Counted from the stretch's first letter, positions 36,957 through 46,987 are shown. The stretch: DNA of 64,000 nucleotides from Phytopseudomonas argentinensis (GCF_900113905.1 NZ_FORC01000004.1:124001-188000); one strand, 5' to 3'. A program made the numbers and translations. The notes: generated from the letters alone by a model not told the origin.

Positions 36957-38576
36957 TTATGCGCTTTGCGGGCTGACGGGCGTCAGGAACGCCGCCTCCA
37001 GTAGCTGCTGGGTATAGGGGTGCTGGGGCGCCTGGAAAATGCTCTTGGCATCGCCTTGCTCGACCACCCGGCCGTGCTTGACCACCATCAGCTGGTGGCT
37101 GATCGCCCGCACCACCGCCAGGTCATGGCTGATGAACAGGTAGCTCAGGTTGTATTTGGCCTGCAAGGAACGCAGCAGGTCGACGACCTGGCGCTGTACG
37201 GTGCGATCCAGTGCGGAGGTCGGCTCGTCGAGCAGGATCAGTTCAGGCTTGAGCACCAGGGCGCGGGCGATGGCTATTCGTTGCCGCTGGCCGCCGGAGA
37301 ACTCGTGGGGGTAGCGGTGACGGCTTTCGGGATCCAGGCCGACTTCGCACAGCGCTTCGATGATCGCCTGCTCCTGTTCGGCGTGGTTGCCGATACGGTG
37401 GATGCGCAGTCCCTCGCCGATGATCATGCCCACCGTCATGCGCGGGCTGAGGCTGCCAAACGGATCCTGGAACACCACCTGCATTTCCCGGCGCAGTGGC
37501 CGCACCTCGCGCTGCGACATGCTGCCCAGATGGTGCTCGCCAAAGCGGATACCGCCCTGGCTGCCGATCAGGCGCAGGATCGCCAGGCCCAGGGTCGACT
37601 TGCCCGAGCCGCTCTCACCGACGATACCCAGGGTCTGGCCACGCTGCAGGCTGAAGTTGATACCGTCGACAGCTTTTACATGGTCGACCGTGCGGCGCAG
37701 CAGGCCCTTCTTGATGGGGAACCAGACACGCAGGTCCTCAACGGCGAGCAGCGTCTCTGCCGCTGGAGCATCGACTGGATCGCCGCTTGGTTCGGCGCCG
37801 AGCAGGGTGCAGGTGTAGGGGTGTTGCGGGGCGTTGAACAGGGTCTTGCAGTCCGCCTGCTCGACCAGCTCGCCGTTTTGCATCACGCAGACCCGCTGGG
37901 CGATGCGCTGTACCAGCTTGAGGTCGTGGCTGATGATCAGCATGGCCATGCCCAGGCGGGCCTGCAGATCCTTGAGCAGTTCCAGAATCTTCAGCTGCAC
38001 GGTCACATCCAGCGCCGTGGTCGGCTCATCGGCAATCAGCAGCTCCGGCTCGTTGGCCAGCGCCATGGCGATCATCACCCGCTGGCGTTGGCCGCCCGAC
38101 AATTCGTGGGGCAGCGCCTTGAGGCGCTTCTGCGGCTCGGGTATGCCAACCAGCTCCAGCAACTCCAGGGTGCGTGCCGTGGCCGCCTTGCCGCGTAGCC
38201 CCTTGTGCAGGCCAAGCACCTCGTTGATCTGCTTTTCGATGCTATGCAGCGGGTTGAGCGAGGTCATCGGCTCCTGAAAGACCATGGCGATCCGGTTACC
38301 GCGGATGCCCCGCAGTTTGCGTTCCGGCAGCTTGAGCAGGTCCTGACCGTCGTAATGGATCGTGCCACTGGGATGCTGCGCGAGCGGGTAGGGCAGCAGG
38401 CGCAGGATCGAGTGGGCGGTGACCGATTTGCCGGAGCCGCTTTCACCAACCAGCGCCAGGGTTTCGCCGCGGCGGATATCGAAACTGATGTGATTGACCA
38501 CCTGGCGATGGCTGTCGCCATTGACGAAGGCAACCGACAGGTCGCGGATTTCGATGAGGTTATCGGGATGGCTCAT
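36957..38576 (-). CDS. yejF: Peptide ABC transporter, double ATP-binding protein (YejF type)
   Basis: 539 residues from ATG 38576 (GAGGAAA upstream). Two complete ABC modules are fused. Each has Walker A GESGSGKS, the signature LSGGQRQRV or FSGGQRQRI, and Walker B LLIADEPTTALD or LILLDEPTSALD. Oligopeptide-transporter C-terminal motifs (QHPYTCTLLGAEP and QHPYTQQLLEAAF) follow each module. It powers a Yej-type uptake system for peptides, including microcin C-like molecules in enterics. It is one base from the upstream permease stop and is the last gene of the operon. Confidence 0.95.
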   Translation of the reverse strand: MSHPDNLIEIRDLSVAFVNGDSHRQVVNHISFDIRRGETLALVGESGSGKSVTAHSILRLLPYPLAQHPSGTIHYDGQDLLKLPERKLRGIRGNRIAMVFQEPMTSLNPLHSIEKQINEVLGLHKGLRGKAATARTLELLELVGIPEPQKRLKALPHELSGGQRQRVMIAMALANEPELLIADEPTTALDVTVQLKILELLKDLQARLGMAMLIISHDLKLVQRIAQRVCVMQNGELVEQADCKTLFNAPQHPYTCTLLGAEPSGDPVDAPAAETLLAVEDLRVWFPIKKGLLRRTVDHVKAVDGINFSLQRGQTLGIVGESGSGKSTLGLAILRLIGSQGGIRFGEHHLGSMSQREVRPLRREMQVVFQDPFGSLSPRMTVGMIIGEGLRIHRIGNHAEQEQAIIEALCEVGLDPESRHRYPHEFSGGQRQRIAIARALVLKPELILLDEPTSALDRTVQRQVVDLLRSLQAKYNLSYLFISHDLAVVRAISHQLMVVKHGRVVEQGDAKSIFQAPQHPYTQQLLEAAFLTPVSPQSA

Positions 38577-38577
38577 C

Positions 38578-39597
38578 TTATTTCCTCGGGTCGAAGGCAT
38601 CGCGAGCAGCCTCGCCGATAAACACCAGCAGGCTCAGCATGATGGCCAGCACCGCGAAGGCGCTGATGCCTAGCCACGGGGCCTGCAGGTTGGATTTGCC
38701 CTGGGCGACCAGTTCGCCGAGCGACGGTGCGCCAGCCGGCAGGCCGAAGCCCAGGAAGTCCAGGGCGGTGAGGGTGCCGATGGCGCCGGTGACGATAAAG
38801 GGCAGGAAGGTCATGGTCGAGACCATGGCATTGGGCAGTATATGGCGGAACATGATCGCGCCATTGCCCATGCCCAGCGCCCTGGCTGCGCGCACGTACT
38901 CCAGGTTGCGACCGCGCAGGAACTCGGCGCGCACCACATCGACCAGGCTCATCCAGGAAAACAGCAGCATCAGGCCCAGCAGCCACCAGAAGTTGGGTTG
39001 CACGAAACTGGCCAGGATGATCAGCAGGTAAAGCACCGGCAAGCCCGACCAGATCTCCAGAAAGCGTTGCCCGGCCAGATCCACCCAGCCGCCATAGAAA
39101 CCCTGCAGGGCGCCGGCAGCGACGCCGATCACCGAGCTTGCCAGGGTCAGCGCCAGGGCGAACAGCACGGAAACCCGGAAGCCGTAGATGACCCGGGCCA
39201 GCACGTCACGGCCCTGATCGTCGGTGCCCAGCCAGTTGGCCGCCGAGGGGGGCGCGGGAGCGGGCACCTTGAGGTCATAGTTGATGCTCGAATAGCTGAA
39301 GGGAATGGGGGGCCAGACCATCCAGCCATCCTTCTGCTCGATCAGCTCCTTGATGTAGGGGCTCTTGTAGTTGGCCTGCAGGGGAAACTCGCCGCCAAAG
39401 GTGGTCTCCGGGTAGCGCTTGAGCACCGGGAAGTACAGCTCGCCGTCATAACTGAGCAGCAGAGGCTTGTCATTGGCGATCAGCTCGGCGCCCAGGGTCA
39501 CGAAGAACAGCGCGAGAAAGATCCACAGCGACCACCAGCCGCGCTTGTGGGCCTTGAAACGTTCGAAACGGCGTCTGTTGAGCGGGGACAGTGCCAT
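38578..39597 (-). CDS. yejE: Peptide ABC transporter permease (YejE type)
   Basis: 339 residues. It has an N-terminal membrane segment (LWIFLALFFVTLGAELIAN) and a large periplasmic insert typical of YejE (residues 40-120). The inner-membrane binding-protein-dependent domain follows, with the EAA loop YVRAARALGMGNGAIMFRHILPN (split at the glycine) that contacts the ATPase. It is the second permease of the dipeptide/microcin-type importer. Spacing to both neighbours is only one or two bases. Confidence 0.94.
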   Translation of the reverse strand: MALSPLNRRRFERFKAHKRGWWSLWIFLALFFVTLGAELIANDKPLLLSYDGELYFPVLKRYPETTFGGEFPLQANYKSPYIKELIEQKDGWMVWPPIPFSYSSINYDLKVPAPAPPSAANWLGTDDQGRDVLARVIYGFRVSVLFALALTLASSVIGVAAGALQGFYGGWVDLAGQRFLEIWSGLPVLYLLIILASFVQPNFWWLLGLMLLFSWMSLVDVVRAEFLRGRNLEYVRAARALGMGNGAIMFRHILPNAMVSTMTFLPFIVTGAIGTLTALDFLGFGLPAGAPSLGELVAQGKSNLQAPWLGISAFAVLAIMLSLLVFIGEAARDAFDPRK

Positions 39598-39599
39598 GG

Positions 39600-40688
39600 T
39601 CAGGCCTCCCGGCTTTCGAAGTCGATGCGTGGATCGACCAGGGTGTAGGTGATGTCACCGATCAGTTTCACGACCAGCCCCAGCAAGGTGAAGATGAACA
39701 GGGTGCCGAAGACCACCGGATAATCGCGGTTGATCGCCGCCTCGAAGCTCAACAGGCCCAGGCCATCGAGGGAGAAGATCACCTCGATGAGCAGTGAGCC
39801 GGTAAAGAAGATACCGATGAAGGCCGCCGGAAAACCCGCGATGATCAGCAGCATGGCGTTGCGAAACACGTGGCCATAGAGCACCCGGGCATTGCTCAGG
39901 CCCTTGGCCCTGGCAGTGGTCACGTACTGTTTGTTGATTTCGTCGAGGAAGCTGTTCTTGGTCAGCAGGGTGAGGGTGGCGAAGTTGCCGATCACCAGGG
40001 CGGTGACGGGCAGGGCCAGGTGCCAGAAGTAGTCGATTATCTTGCCGCTCAGGCTCAGTTCGTCGAAGTTGCTGGAGGTCAGGCCGCGCAGCGGGAACCA
40101 GTCCCAATAGCTGCCACCGGCGAACAGCACGATCAACAGGATGGCGAACAGGAAGGCGGGAATCGCGTAGCCGATGATGATCGCCGAGCTGGTCCATACG
40201 TCGAAGGCGCTGCCGTGGCGGGTGGCCTTGGCGATGCCCAGCGGGATGGACACCAGGTACATGATCAGCGTGCTCCATAAGCCCAGGGAAATGGAAACCG
40301 GCATCTTCTCCATGATCAGGTCGATGACCTTGGCATCGCGAAAGAAGCTGTCGCCGAAATCCAACCTGGCGTAGTTCTTGACCATGATCCAGAAGCGCTC
40401 CGGGGCCGACTTGTCGAAACCGTACATCTTCTCGATTTCGGCGATCAGCTCAGGGTCCAGGCCCTGGGCGCCACGGTAGTTGGAGCCGGCGGTGGCCACC
40501 TCACCGCCGCCACCGCCGGAAATACGTCCGGTGGCGCCGCCGGATGCGGCGTCGAAACCTTCCAGCTTGGCGATCATCTGTTCCACCGGGCCACCGGGCG
40601 CGGCCTGGATGATCACGAAGTTGATGACCAGAATGCCGAACAGGGTCGGAATGATCAGCAGCAGGCGCCGCAGGATATAGGCCAGCAT
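39600..40688 (-). CDS. yejB: Peptide ABC transporter permease (YejB type)
   Basis: 362 residues. The start MLAYILRRLLLIIPTLFGILV is the classic first helix of DppB/OppB/YejB permeases (21 residues, split by the short helix kink). A Gly-rich insert (GRISGGGGGEVATAG, about 55-70) enlarges the first periplasmic loop, as in YejB proteins. The EAA loop reads ARAKGLSNARVLYGHVFRN. It forms the channel with YejE. Confidence 0.95.
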   Translation of the reverse strand: MLAYILRRLLLIIPTLFGILVINFVIIQAAPGGPVEQMIAKLEGFDAASGGATGRISGGGGGEVATAGSNYRGAQGLDPELIAEIEKMYGFDKSAPERFWIMVKNYARLDFGDSFFRDAKVIDLIMEKMPVSISLGLWSTLIMYLVSIPLGIAKATRHGSAFDVWTSSAIIIGYAIPAFLFAILLIVLFAGGSYWDWFPLRGLTSSNFDELSLSGKIIDYFWHLALPVTALVIGNFATLTLLTKNSFLDEINKQYVTTARAKGLSNARVLYGHVFRNAMLLIIAGFPAAFIGIFFTGSLLIEVIFSLDGLGLLSFEAAINRDYPVVFGTLFIFTLLGLVVKLIGDITYTLVDPRIDFESREA

Positions 40689-42539
40689 CTAGCGTTCTTC
40701 CTGCTCGGTGGTGGGCGCGTCTTCGCTGCTGATCACTTCGCCGACCGGTTTTTCCTGCCACCAGGTCATCAGCCCGTAGTCGTAGAGCGGCGATTTCTGC
40801 GGATGGCCGAAGCGCTTCCAGTAGGCGACGCGGTAGGCGTCCACGTAGTAATTGGGTACCACGTAATGGCCCCACAGCAGCACGCGATCCAGGGCTCGCG
40901 CATGGGTGATCAGCGAGGCCCGCGAGTCGGCCTGGATCAGGCCCTCCACCAGTTTGTCGATGGCCGGGTCGCGCAGGCCGATCAGGTTGCGGCTGCCTGG
41001 GTTGTCGGCACTGCTGGAGTGCCAGAACTCACGCTGCTCGTTGCCGGGCGAGCTCGATTGCGGCCAGATCGACGAGGTCATGTCGAAATCCCGCGAGCGC
41101 AAGCGGTTGATGTACTGGGATACGTCGACACGGCGGATCTGCAGGTCGATGCCCAGCTCTGCCAGGTTGCGCTTGAACGGCAGGATCACCCTTTCCAGGT
41201 TGGCCTGGGTGTTGAGGAATTCGAATGCCAGCTGGTTGCCATTGGCATCGACCATCTTGTCGTTCTCGATCCGGTAGCCGGCCTCGGTGAGCAGCTGGTA
41301 GGCGCGGCGCGCCTGGTCACGGATGATACCGCTGCCGTCGCTGACCGGCGGCGCGAAGGCCTCGGTGAACACGCGATCGGGAATCTGCCCGCGCAGCGGC
41401 TCGAGGAGCTTCAGCTCGGCTTCGCTGGGAAGGCCCCGGGCGGCCATTTCCGAGTTCTCGAAGTAGCTGTGGGTGCGCTTGTAGGCGCCGTAGAACAGCT
41501 GCTTGTTGGCCCATTCGAAATCGAAAAGCTGGGCGATGGCCTCGCGCACGCGCGGGTCCTGGAACATCGGCTTGCGGGTGTTGAACACGAAGCCCTGCAT
41601 GCCAGCCGGGTTGCGGTTGGGAAAGGCCTCCTGGACGAAGCGGCCCGCGCGCAGCGCCGGCGAGTTGTAGCCGGTGGCCCAGTCCTTGGCCGAGTATTCG
41701 AGATTGACATCGAACTGACCGGCCTTGAAGGCTTCCAGGGCGACGGCCATGTCGCGGAAGTACTCGATACGGATTTCGTCGAAATTGTACATCCCGCGCG
41801 CCACCGGCAGATCCTTGGCCCACCAGTCCTTGACGCGCTCGAAGCGGATCGAGCTGTTTGGCGAGAAATCGGCGATACGGTAAGGGCCGCTGCCCAGCGG
41901 CGGCTCCAGGCTGCCCCGGGAAAAGTCGCGGCTGGCCCACCAGTGCTTGGGCAGCACCTGCAACTGGCCGAGAATCAAGGGCAGTTCGCGGTTGCCGGCA
42001 TGCTTGAAGTCGAAGCGCACGGTGCGCTGGTTCTCGGCGACCACCTCGGCGACATCGGCATAGTAGTGGCGGTACATGGGGTCGCCATGTTCGAGCAGTG
42101 CGTTGAAGGTGAAGATCACGTCCTCGGCGGTGACCGGCTCGCCATCGTGGAAACGCGCCTTGGGGTTGAGGAAGAAGCGCACGTAACTGTCATCCGCTCC
42201 TTTCTCGATCTTTTCGGCGAGCAGCCCGTATTCGGTGAAGGGTTCATCCGGGGAGTGGTAGGTGAGGGTGTCGTAAAGCAACCCGATGCGGTCGGCCGGG
42301 TTGCCCCTGGGAATGAACGGATTGAAGCTGTCGAAGCCGTTGAGGCCGGGCAGGCGCAGAATGCCGCCCTTGGGGGCATCGGGATTCACATAGTCGAAAT
42401 GCTTGAAGTTGGCCGGGTACTTCGGCGGTTCGCCATACAGCGTCAGTGCATGTTGCGGCGCAGCCTGGGTAAGAGTGGCAAGGCCAAGCAGCAACAGGGC
42501 GCTGCCGTGCATGAGAAATGAACGCAGTGGGTGCGTCAT
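40689..42539 (-). CDS. yejA: Periplasmic peptide-binding protein (YejA type), second copy
   Basis: 616 residues from ATG 42539, which overlaps the stop of the preceding paralogue (ATGA). The signal peptide ends TQAAPQ. It is an SBP family 5 protein with FDYVNPDAPKGG, GLLAEKIEKGADDSYVRF (split), HDGEPVTAEDV, PPLGSGPYRI and the C-terminal WGHYVVPNYY. It delivers peptides to YejBEF. About 45 percent similar by eye to its upstream paralogue, so the operon carries two receptors. Confidence 0.93.
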   Translation of the reverse strand: MTHPLRSFLMHGSALLLLGLATLTQAAPQHALTLYGEPPKYPANFKHFDYVNPDAPKGGILRLPGLNGFDSFNPFIPRGNPADRIGLLYDTLTYHSPDEPFTEYGLLAEKIEKGADDSYVRFFLNPKARFHDGEPVTAEDVIFTFNALLEHGDPMYRHYYADVAEVVAENQRTVRFDFKHAGNRELPLILGQLQVLPKHWWASRDFSRGSLEPPLGSGPYRIADFSPNSSIRFERVKDWWAKDLPVARGMYNFDEIRIEYFRDMAVALEAFKAGQFDVNLEYSAKDWATGYNSPALRAGRFVQEAFPNRNPAGMQGFVFNTRKPMFQDPRVREAIAQLFDFEWANKQLFYGAYKRTHSYFENSEMAARGLPSEAELKLLEPLRGQIPDRVFTEAFAPPVSDGSGIIRDQARRAYQLLTEAGYRIENDKMVDANGNQLAFEFLNTQANLERVILPFKRNLAELGIDLQIRRVDVSQYINRLRSRDFDMTSSIWPQSSSPGNEQREFWHSSSADNPGSRNLIGLRDPAIDKLVEGLIQADSRASLITHARALDRVLLWGHYVVPNYYVDAYRVAYWKRFGHPQKSPLYDYGLMTWWQEKPVGEVISSEDAPTTEQEER

Positions 42540-44374
42540 TGTGTGGTCTCCGTAGGTTTCAGCCACCAGCTGCGCAGCCCTAGCGTATAGGGGGGCGTGG
42601 TGACGAAGGCAAACCGGTTACGGTACGCCAGGCGGTGATAGTCGATGTACCAGTTGGGTATGGTGTAGTACTGCCAGAGCAATACGCGGTCGATGGCCCG
42701 CGTGGCGGCTAGCTGTTCGTCGCGGCTGCGGGCCTGGAGCAGCTTTTCCAGCAAGGCATCGACGACCGGATCGTGGATGCCTGCGTAATTCTTGCCACCC
42801 TGGACGTTGGCCTGGCTGGAGTGAAAGTAAAGCGATTGTTCCAGGCCCGGGCTGAGGGTTTGGGGCAGGGTCAGGAGGACCATGTCGAACTCGAAGCGAT
42901 CCAGGCGTTGCTTGTATTGGGCACGATCCACGGTTCTCAGGTTGGCCTGGATACCGATGCTGGCCAGGTTCTCGGTAAAGGACTGGAGAATGCGTTCCAG
43001 GTTCGGATTGACCAGCAGGATTTCGAAGCGCAGCGTCTCGCCCTTGGCGTTGACCAGGCGCTGGCCGGACGGTTTCCAGCCGGCCTCGGCGAGTAGACCG
43101 AGTGCGCGGCGCATGGTTTCCCGGGGAATGCCGCGGCCATCGGTGACCGGCATCTTGAAGGGTTCGCTGAACAGTCTTGCCGGCAGCTGCCCGCGAAAAG
43201 GCGACAGCAGTAGCCATTCAGCGCCTTGCGGCTTGCCCTTGGCGGAAAACGCGCTGTTCGGGTAGTAGCTCGCGGCGCGCGTGTAAGAGCTGTTGAAGAG
43301 GGTGCGGTTGGCCCACTCGAAGTCGAACATCAGGCCCAGCGCCTCGCGAACGCGCACATCCTCGAAGGTGGCGCGGCGGGTGTTCATGAACAGTGCCTGG
43401 GTCTGGGTGGGAATCTGGTGGGGAATTTCCGCGCGGATCACATCGCCGCGCGTAACCGCCGGAAAGCGGTAGTTGTTGGCCCAGTTCTTCGCCTGCTGCT
43501 CGATGTAGAAGTCGAACTCACCGGCCTTGAAGGCCTCGAAGGCGACATGGCTGTCGCGGTAGAAATCCACCTCGACCCGATCGAAGTTGTACTTGCCACG
43601 GTTGACCGGCAGCGCCGCGCCCCACCAGTCCTGGACCCGTTCGAAGGTCAGGCGCCGCCCTGGATCGACCCGGGTTATGCGATAGGGGCCGCTGCCCAGT
43701 GGCGGTTCGAAGGTGGTGGCCTTGAAATCGCGATCCTTCCAGTAGTGCTGGGGCAGCACCGGCAGCTCGCCGAGGCGCAGGATCAGCAGCGGATTGTTCG
43801 AGCGCTTCAGCACGAAACGCACACGGTGGCGATTGAGGATATCGACCCGTTTGACTTCCTGCAGGCTGGTGCGGTACTGCGGGTGGCCTTCCTTGAGCAG
43901 CAACCGATAGGAGAACGCCACGTCGTAGGCGGTGATCGGTTTGCCATCGTGAAAGCGCGCTTCGGGGCGCAGATTGAACACCACCCAACTGCGGTCTTCG
44001 CTGTATTCCACCGAGCGGGCAATAAGCCCGTAGCTGGAGGCCGGCTCGTCGCCGGAGGGATCGTACTGCCCGGTGCCGACCATCAGCGGCTCGTTCAGCT
44101 CGGTCACGCCATATTGCAGGAAGTTGGCCGTGGCGACCGGGCTGGTGCCCTTGAAGGTGTAGGGGTTGAGCGTATCGAAGCTGCCGGCGGCCATGATACG
44201 CAGGGTGCCGCCCTTGGGCGCCTGCGGGTTGACCCAGTCAAAGTGGCTGAAACTGGCCGGATACTTGAGCGCGCCGAACTGCGCATAGCCATGGCTTTCG
44301 CTGAGCGTTGCCAAGGCCGGAAAACTGGCGGCCAGGCCAAAAAACAGCGAGAGGAGAGGGCATCTCAAGAGCAA
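42536..44374 (-). CDS. Periplasmic peptide-binding protein (YejA type), first copy
   Basis: 612 residues from a TTG start; an ATG nearby is out of frame, and TTG 44368 is an alternative. A signal peptide ends FPALA|T. Family 5 motifs match the downstream paralogue: FDWVNPQAPKGG, HDGKPITAYDV, PPLGSGPYRI and LWQYYTIPNWY. It is the first gene of the five-gene transporter operon. A GTACAG-N11-CTGTAC dyad (44402-44424) lies just upstream and might be an operator. Two receptors for one transporter would widen the peptide range. Confidence 0.92.
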   Translation of the reverse strand: MLLRCPLLSLFFGLAASFPALATLSESHGYAQFGALKYPASFSHFDWVNPQAPKGGTLRIMAAGSFDTLNPYTFKGTSPVATANFLQYGVTELNEPLMVGTGQYDPSGDEPASSYGLIARSVEYSEDRSWVVFNLRPEARFHDGKPITAYDVAFSYRLLLKEGHPQYRTSLQEVKRVDILNRHRVRFVLKRSNNPLLILRLGELPVLPQHYWKDRDFKATTFEPPLGSGPYRITRVDPGRRLTFERVQDWWGAALPVNRGKYNFDRVEVDFYRDSHVAFEAFKAGEFDFYIEQQAKNWANNYRFPAVTRGDVIRAEIPHQIPTQTQALFMNTRRATFEDVRVREALGLMFDFEWANRTLFNSSYTRAASYYPNSAFSAKGKPQGAEWLLLSPFRGQLPARLFSEPFKMPVTDGRGIPRETMRRALGLLAEAGWKPSGQRLVNAKGETLRFEILLVNPNLERILQSFTENLASIGIQANLRTVDRAQYKQRLDRFEFDMVLLTLPQTLSPGLEQSLYFHSSQANVQGGKNYAGIHDPVVDALLEKLLQARSRDEQLAATRAIDRVLLWQYYTIPNWYIDYHRLAYRNRFAFVTTPPYTLGLRSWWLKPTETTQ

Positions 44375-44401
44375 TATCCGATCCGGGGCAGCAAGGTTTC
44401 C

Positions 44402-44424
44402 GTACAGTAACAGCTTGTCTGTAC
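44402..44424. promoter_or_regulatory. Dyad upstream of the peptide-transporter operon
   Basis: GTACAG (44402-44407) and CTGTAC (44419-44424) form an inverted repeat with an 11-base spacer, about 30-50 bases before the first transporter start codon on the minus strand. The binding factor is unknown. Confidence 0.35.
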
Positions 44425-44474
44425 AGGAAAAAGAGCGGCCCCGGTGGGTCGCCTCAAGTGTGTTGCAATGCGCG

Positions 44475-46025
44475 TCAGTCAGGCAGGCGCAGGGTCAGTA
44501 CCTGGCCCGGTTTCAACGCCTTGCCGGTGCGTGGGTTCCAGCTCTGCAGGTTCTTCATCTGCACGTTGAAGCGCTTGGCGATCAGGTGCAGCGAATCGCC
44601 CTTGCGCACCTTGTAATAGGTGACGCCGTCACGCTGGGCGACGGTTTTCGTGCTGGAGTTGCCACCCTGCAGCTTGATGGTCTGGCCGACACGCAGCGAA
44701 TTGCCCTTGAGGGCGTTCCATCGCTGGATGTCGCTGACGGCCACGTTATGGGCCTTGGCGATCTGCCAGAGGTTGTCGCCATTGCGGATGGTGTAGCTGC
44801 GCGAGGCGACGGCGGTATTGACCGTTCGCTGCGGCGCTGCATCCGGCACCGGCTGCAGGTCGGTCGGCAGGTTCAGGTGCTGGCCCACGCTCAGGGTATT
44901 GCCACGGAGCTGGTTGAGCTCCTTGATGCTGGCAACGCTCAATTGGTAGCGACTGGCGATGCCGTGCAGGTTGTCGCCGGCACGCACCACGTATTCCTGC
45001 AGGCCGCGATCCTCGGGTTTGAGCGTCGACAGGTTGGCCGTCAGCAGCTCGACCTTCCGGGTTGGCACCAGCAGGTGCTGCGGGCCATCCACGGTGATGC
45101 GCTTCTTGAAGGCGGGGTTGAGCAGGTACAGCTCGTCTTCGTCCACCTCGGCCAGGGCTGCAACACGCGCCAGGTCCATGCGTTGCTTGAGCTCCACCTC
45201 TTCGAAGTAGGGCTCGTTGGCAATCGGGGCCAGGCTCACGCCGTAGCCGCTCGGTGCCATGATCACCTGGGACAGGGCGAGCAGCTTGGGCACGTAGTTC
45301 TGGGTTTCCTGGGGCAGCGACAGGTTCCAGTAATCGGTTGGCAGGCCAAGCTTCTGGTTGCGCTCGATGGCGCGGCTGACCCGTCCTTCACCGGCGTTAT
45401 AGGCGGCCAGGGCAAGCAGCCAGTCGCCGTTGAACATTTCGTGCAGGCGCGCCAGATAGTCCATGGCGGCCTGGGTGGAGGCCGTGACATCGCGGCGGCC
45501 GTCGTACCAGCGGGTCTGTCGCAAATTGAAGTTGCGCCCGGTAGACGGGATGAACTGCCACAGGCCGACGGCATCGGCCGGCGAATAGGCAAATGGATTG
45601 TAGGCGCTTTCGATCATCGGTAGCAGCGCCAGCTCCATTGGCATGTTGCGCTCTTCCAGGCGTTCGACGATGTAATGGATGTAGGGGCTGCTGCGCTCTC
45701 CGGATTTCTCGACGAACGACGGGTTGCTGGCAAACCACAGGCGTTGCTGCTCGATGCGCGGGTTGACGCCGATGGCGTCCTGCAACTGGTAGCCCGAGCG
45801 CACGCGCTCCCAGATATCCTTAGGCTGCTCGGCACCGACCTTGGCATTGATCCACAACGGCTGGTGCGGCGTTCTGCCGCTCAGGTCCACCACCGGGCCG
45901 GCATCGGCCTGCTGTGGCTCGAGGCTCTGGCAGCCGCTGAGCACCACACACACAGCCAGTGCCAGCGCGGGGTAACGCAGGGTCAATGCCTTTGAATTCA
46001 AGGGTTTAGGTCGAGAGGAAGGCAT
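44475..46025 (-). CDS. mltD: Membrane-bound lytic murein transglycosylase D
   Basis: 516 residues. A lipoprotein signal peptide ends in LSGC (lipidated Cys about 32). The SLT catalytic domain (about 115-240) carries the glutamate in MIESAYNPFAYSPADAVGLW (split) and AAYNAGEGRVSRAI. Three LysM peptidoglycan-binding repeats follow: YVVRAGDNLHGIA, YTIRNGDNLWQIA and YKVRKGDSLHLIA. It cleaves glycan strands to form 1,6-anhydromuropeptides at the outer membrane. Located between gloB and the Yej operon, as in P. aeruginosa. Confidence 0.96.
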   Translation of the reverse strand: MPSSRPKPLNSKALTLRYPALALAVCVVLSGCQSLEPQQADAGPVVDLSGRTPHQPLWINAKVGAEQPKDIWERVRSGYQLQDAIGVNPRIEQQRLWFASNPSFVEKSGERSSPYIHYIVERLEERNMPMELALLPMIESAYNPFAYSPADAVGLWQFIPSTGRNFNLRQTRWYDGRRDVTASTQAAMDYLARLHEMFNGDWLLALAAYNAGEGRVSRAIERNQKLGLPTDYWNLSLPQETQNYVPKLLALSQVIMAPSGYGVSLAPIANEPYFEEVELKQRMDLARVAALAEVDEDELYLLNPAFKKRITVDGPQHLLVPTRKVELLTANLSTLKPEDRGLQEYVVRAGDNLHGIASRYQLSVASIKELNQLRGNTLSVGQHLNLPTDLQPVPDAAPQRTVNTAVASRSYTIRNGDNLWQIAKAHNVAVSDIQRWNALKGNSLRVGQTIKLQGGNSSTKTVAQRDGVTYYKVRKGDSLHLIAKRFNVQMKNLQSWNPRTGKALKPGQVLTLRLPD

Positions 46026-46125
46026 TGGTGAGTGGGGGTGTCCTGGATCGAAAGTCGGGCGATTCTAGAAACCGATCCAGGAGTGGTCAAGTTTTGACCA
46101 GGATTTTTGCGGTCCAGTCGGCGCT

Positions 46126-46899
46126 TCAGAAGTGGTCTTTCCAGGCCCGTAGCGCCGCGAAAACCTCGCTCTCACTGCCCAGGGCGTGACCTTCCCGGCT
46201 GGCGAGCATTTCTTTAACCGATGTTTCGGCCGTGCGCAGAAAGGGGTTGGTAGCGCGCTCCATGGCGAGATCGGACGGCAGGCTGATACGGCCTTGCTCG
46301 CGCCACGCCTCGACCTGTCTGAAACGTTCGGCAATTGCCGGATTGGCCGGCTCGACGGCCCTGGCGAAACGCAGATTGCTCAGGGTGTATTCATGGGCAC
46401 AGTAGACGAGGGTGGTGTCCGGCAGCGCCGCCAGGCGCTGCAGCGACTGGTACATTTGCGCGGGCGTGCCTTCGAACAGCCGGCCGCAGCCGGCGGCGAA
46501 CAGGGTATCGCCAGAGAACAGCCAGTGCTGCTCGGGTTGATAGAAGGCAATATGGCCCAGGGTATGGCCGGGTACCTCGAAGACCTGCAGGGCCAGACCC
46601 AGTACCTCGATGCGATCGCCGTCGACCAGAGCCTGATCGCGCCCGGGGATATTCTCGTTGGCCGGGCCATGGACACGCGCCCCGGTTTCACGGCGCAGCT
46701 GTTCGACGCCGCCGACATGATCGTTGTGATGGTGGGTAATCAGGATATCGCTCAGCGTCCAGTCGTCATGCTGCTGCAGCCAGGCCTGCACGGGCGCTGC
46801 GTCGCCGGGGTCGACCACTGCGACACGCTTGTGCTGCGCATCCTGCAGCAGCCAGATGTAGTTGTCGGAGAATGCACTCAGGGCTTCGATCGTGATCAT
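46126..46899 (-). CDS. gloB: Hydroxyacylglutathione hydrolase (glyoxalase II)
   Basis: 257 residues from ATG 46899 (MITIEALSAFSDNYIW), the family start; 15 upstream codons are dropped. It has the metallo-beta-lactamase motif THHHNDHVGG, then PGHTLGHIAF, FSGDTLFAAGCGR and YCAHEYTLSNL, which supply the two-metal site. It hydrolyses S-lactoylglutathione to lactate and glutathione in methylglyoxal detoxification. It is divergent from the methyltransferase gene. Confidence 0.97.
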   Translation of the reverse strand: MITIEALSAFSDNYIWLLQDAQHKRVAVVDPGDAAPVQAWLQQHDDWTLSDILITHHHNDHVGGVEQLRRETGARVHGPANENIPGRDQALVDGDRIEVLGLALQVFEVPGHTLGHIAFYQPEQHWLFSGDTLFAAGCGRLFEGTPAQMYQSLQRLAALPDTTLVYCAHEYTLSNLRFARAVEPANPAIAERFRQVEAWREQGRISLPSDLAMERATNPFLRTAETSVKEMLASREGHALGSESEVFAALRAWKDHF

Positions 46900-46987
46900 C
46901 AGGTGGTCGCCAAGCTGGGGACAAAGGTGCATCTTAGGTGTCATTGTAAGAGATGGCTATGTAGGTACCTTCCATGAGCAAGCGTCG

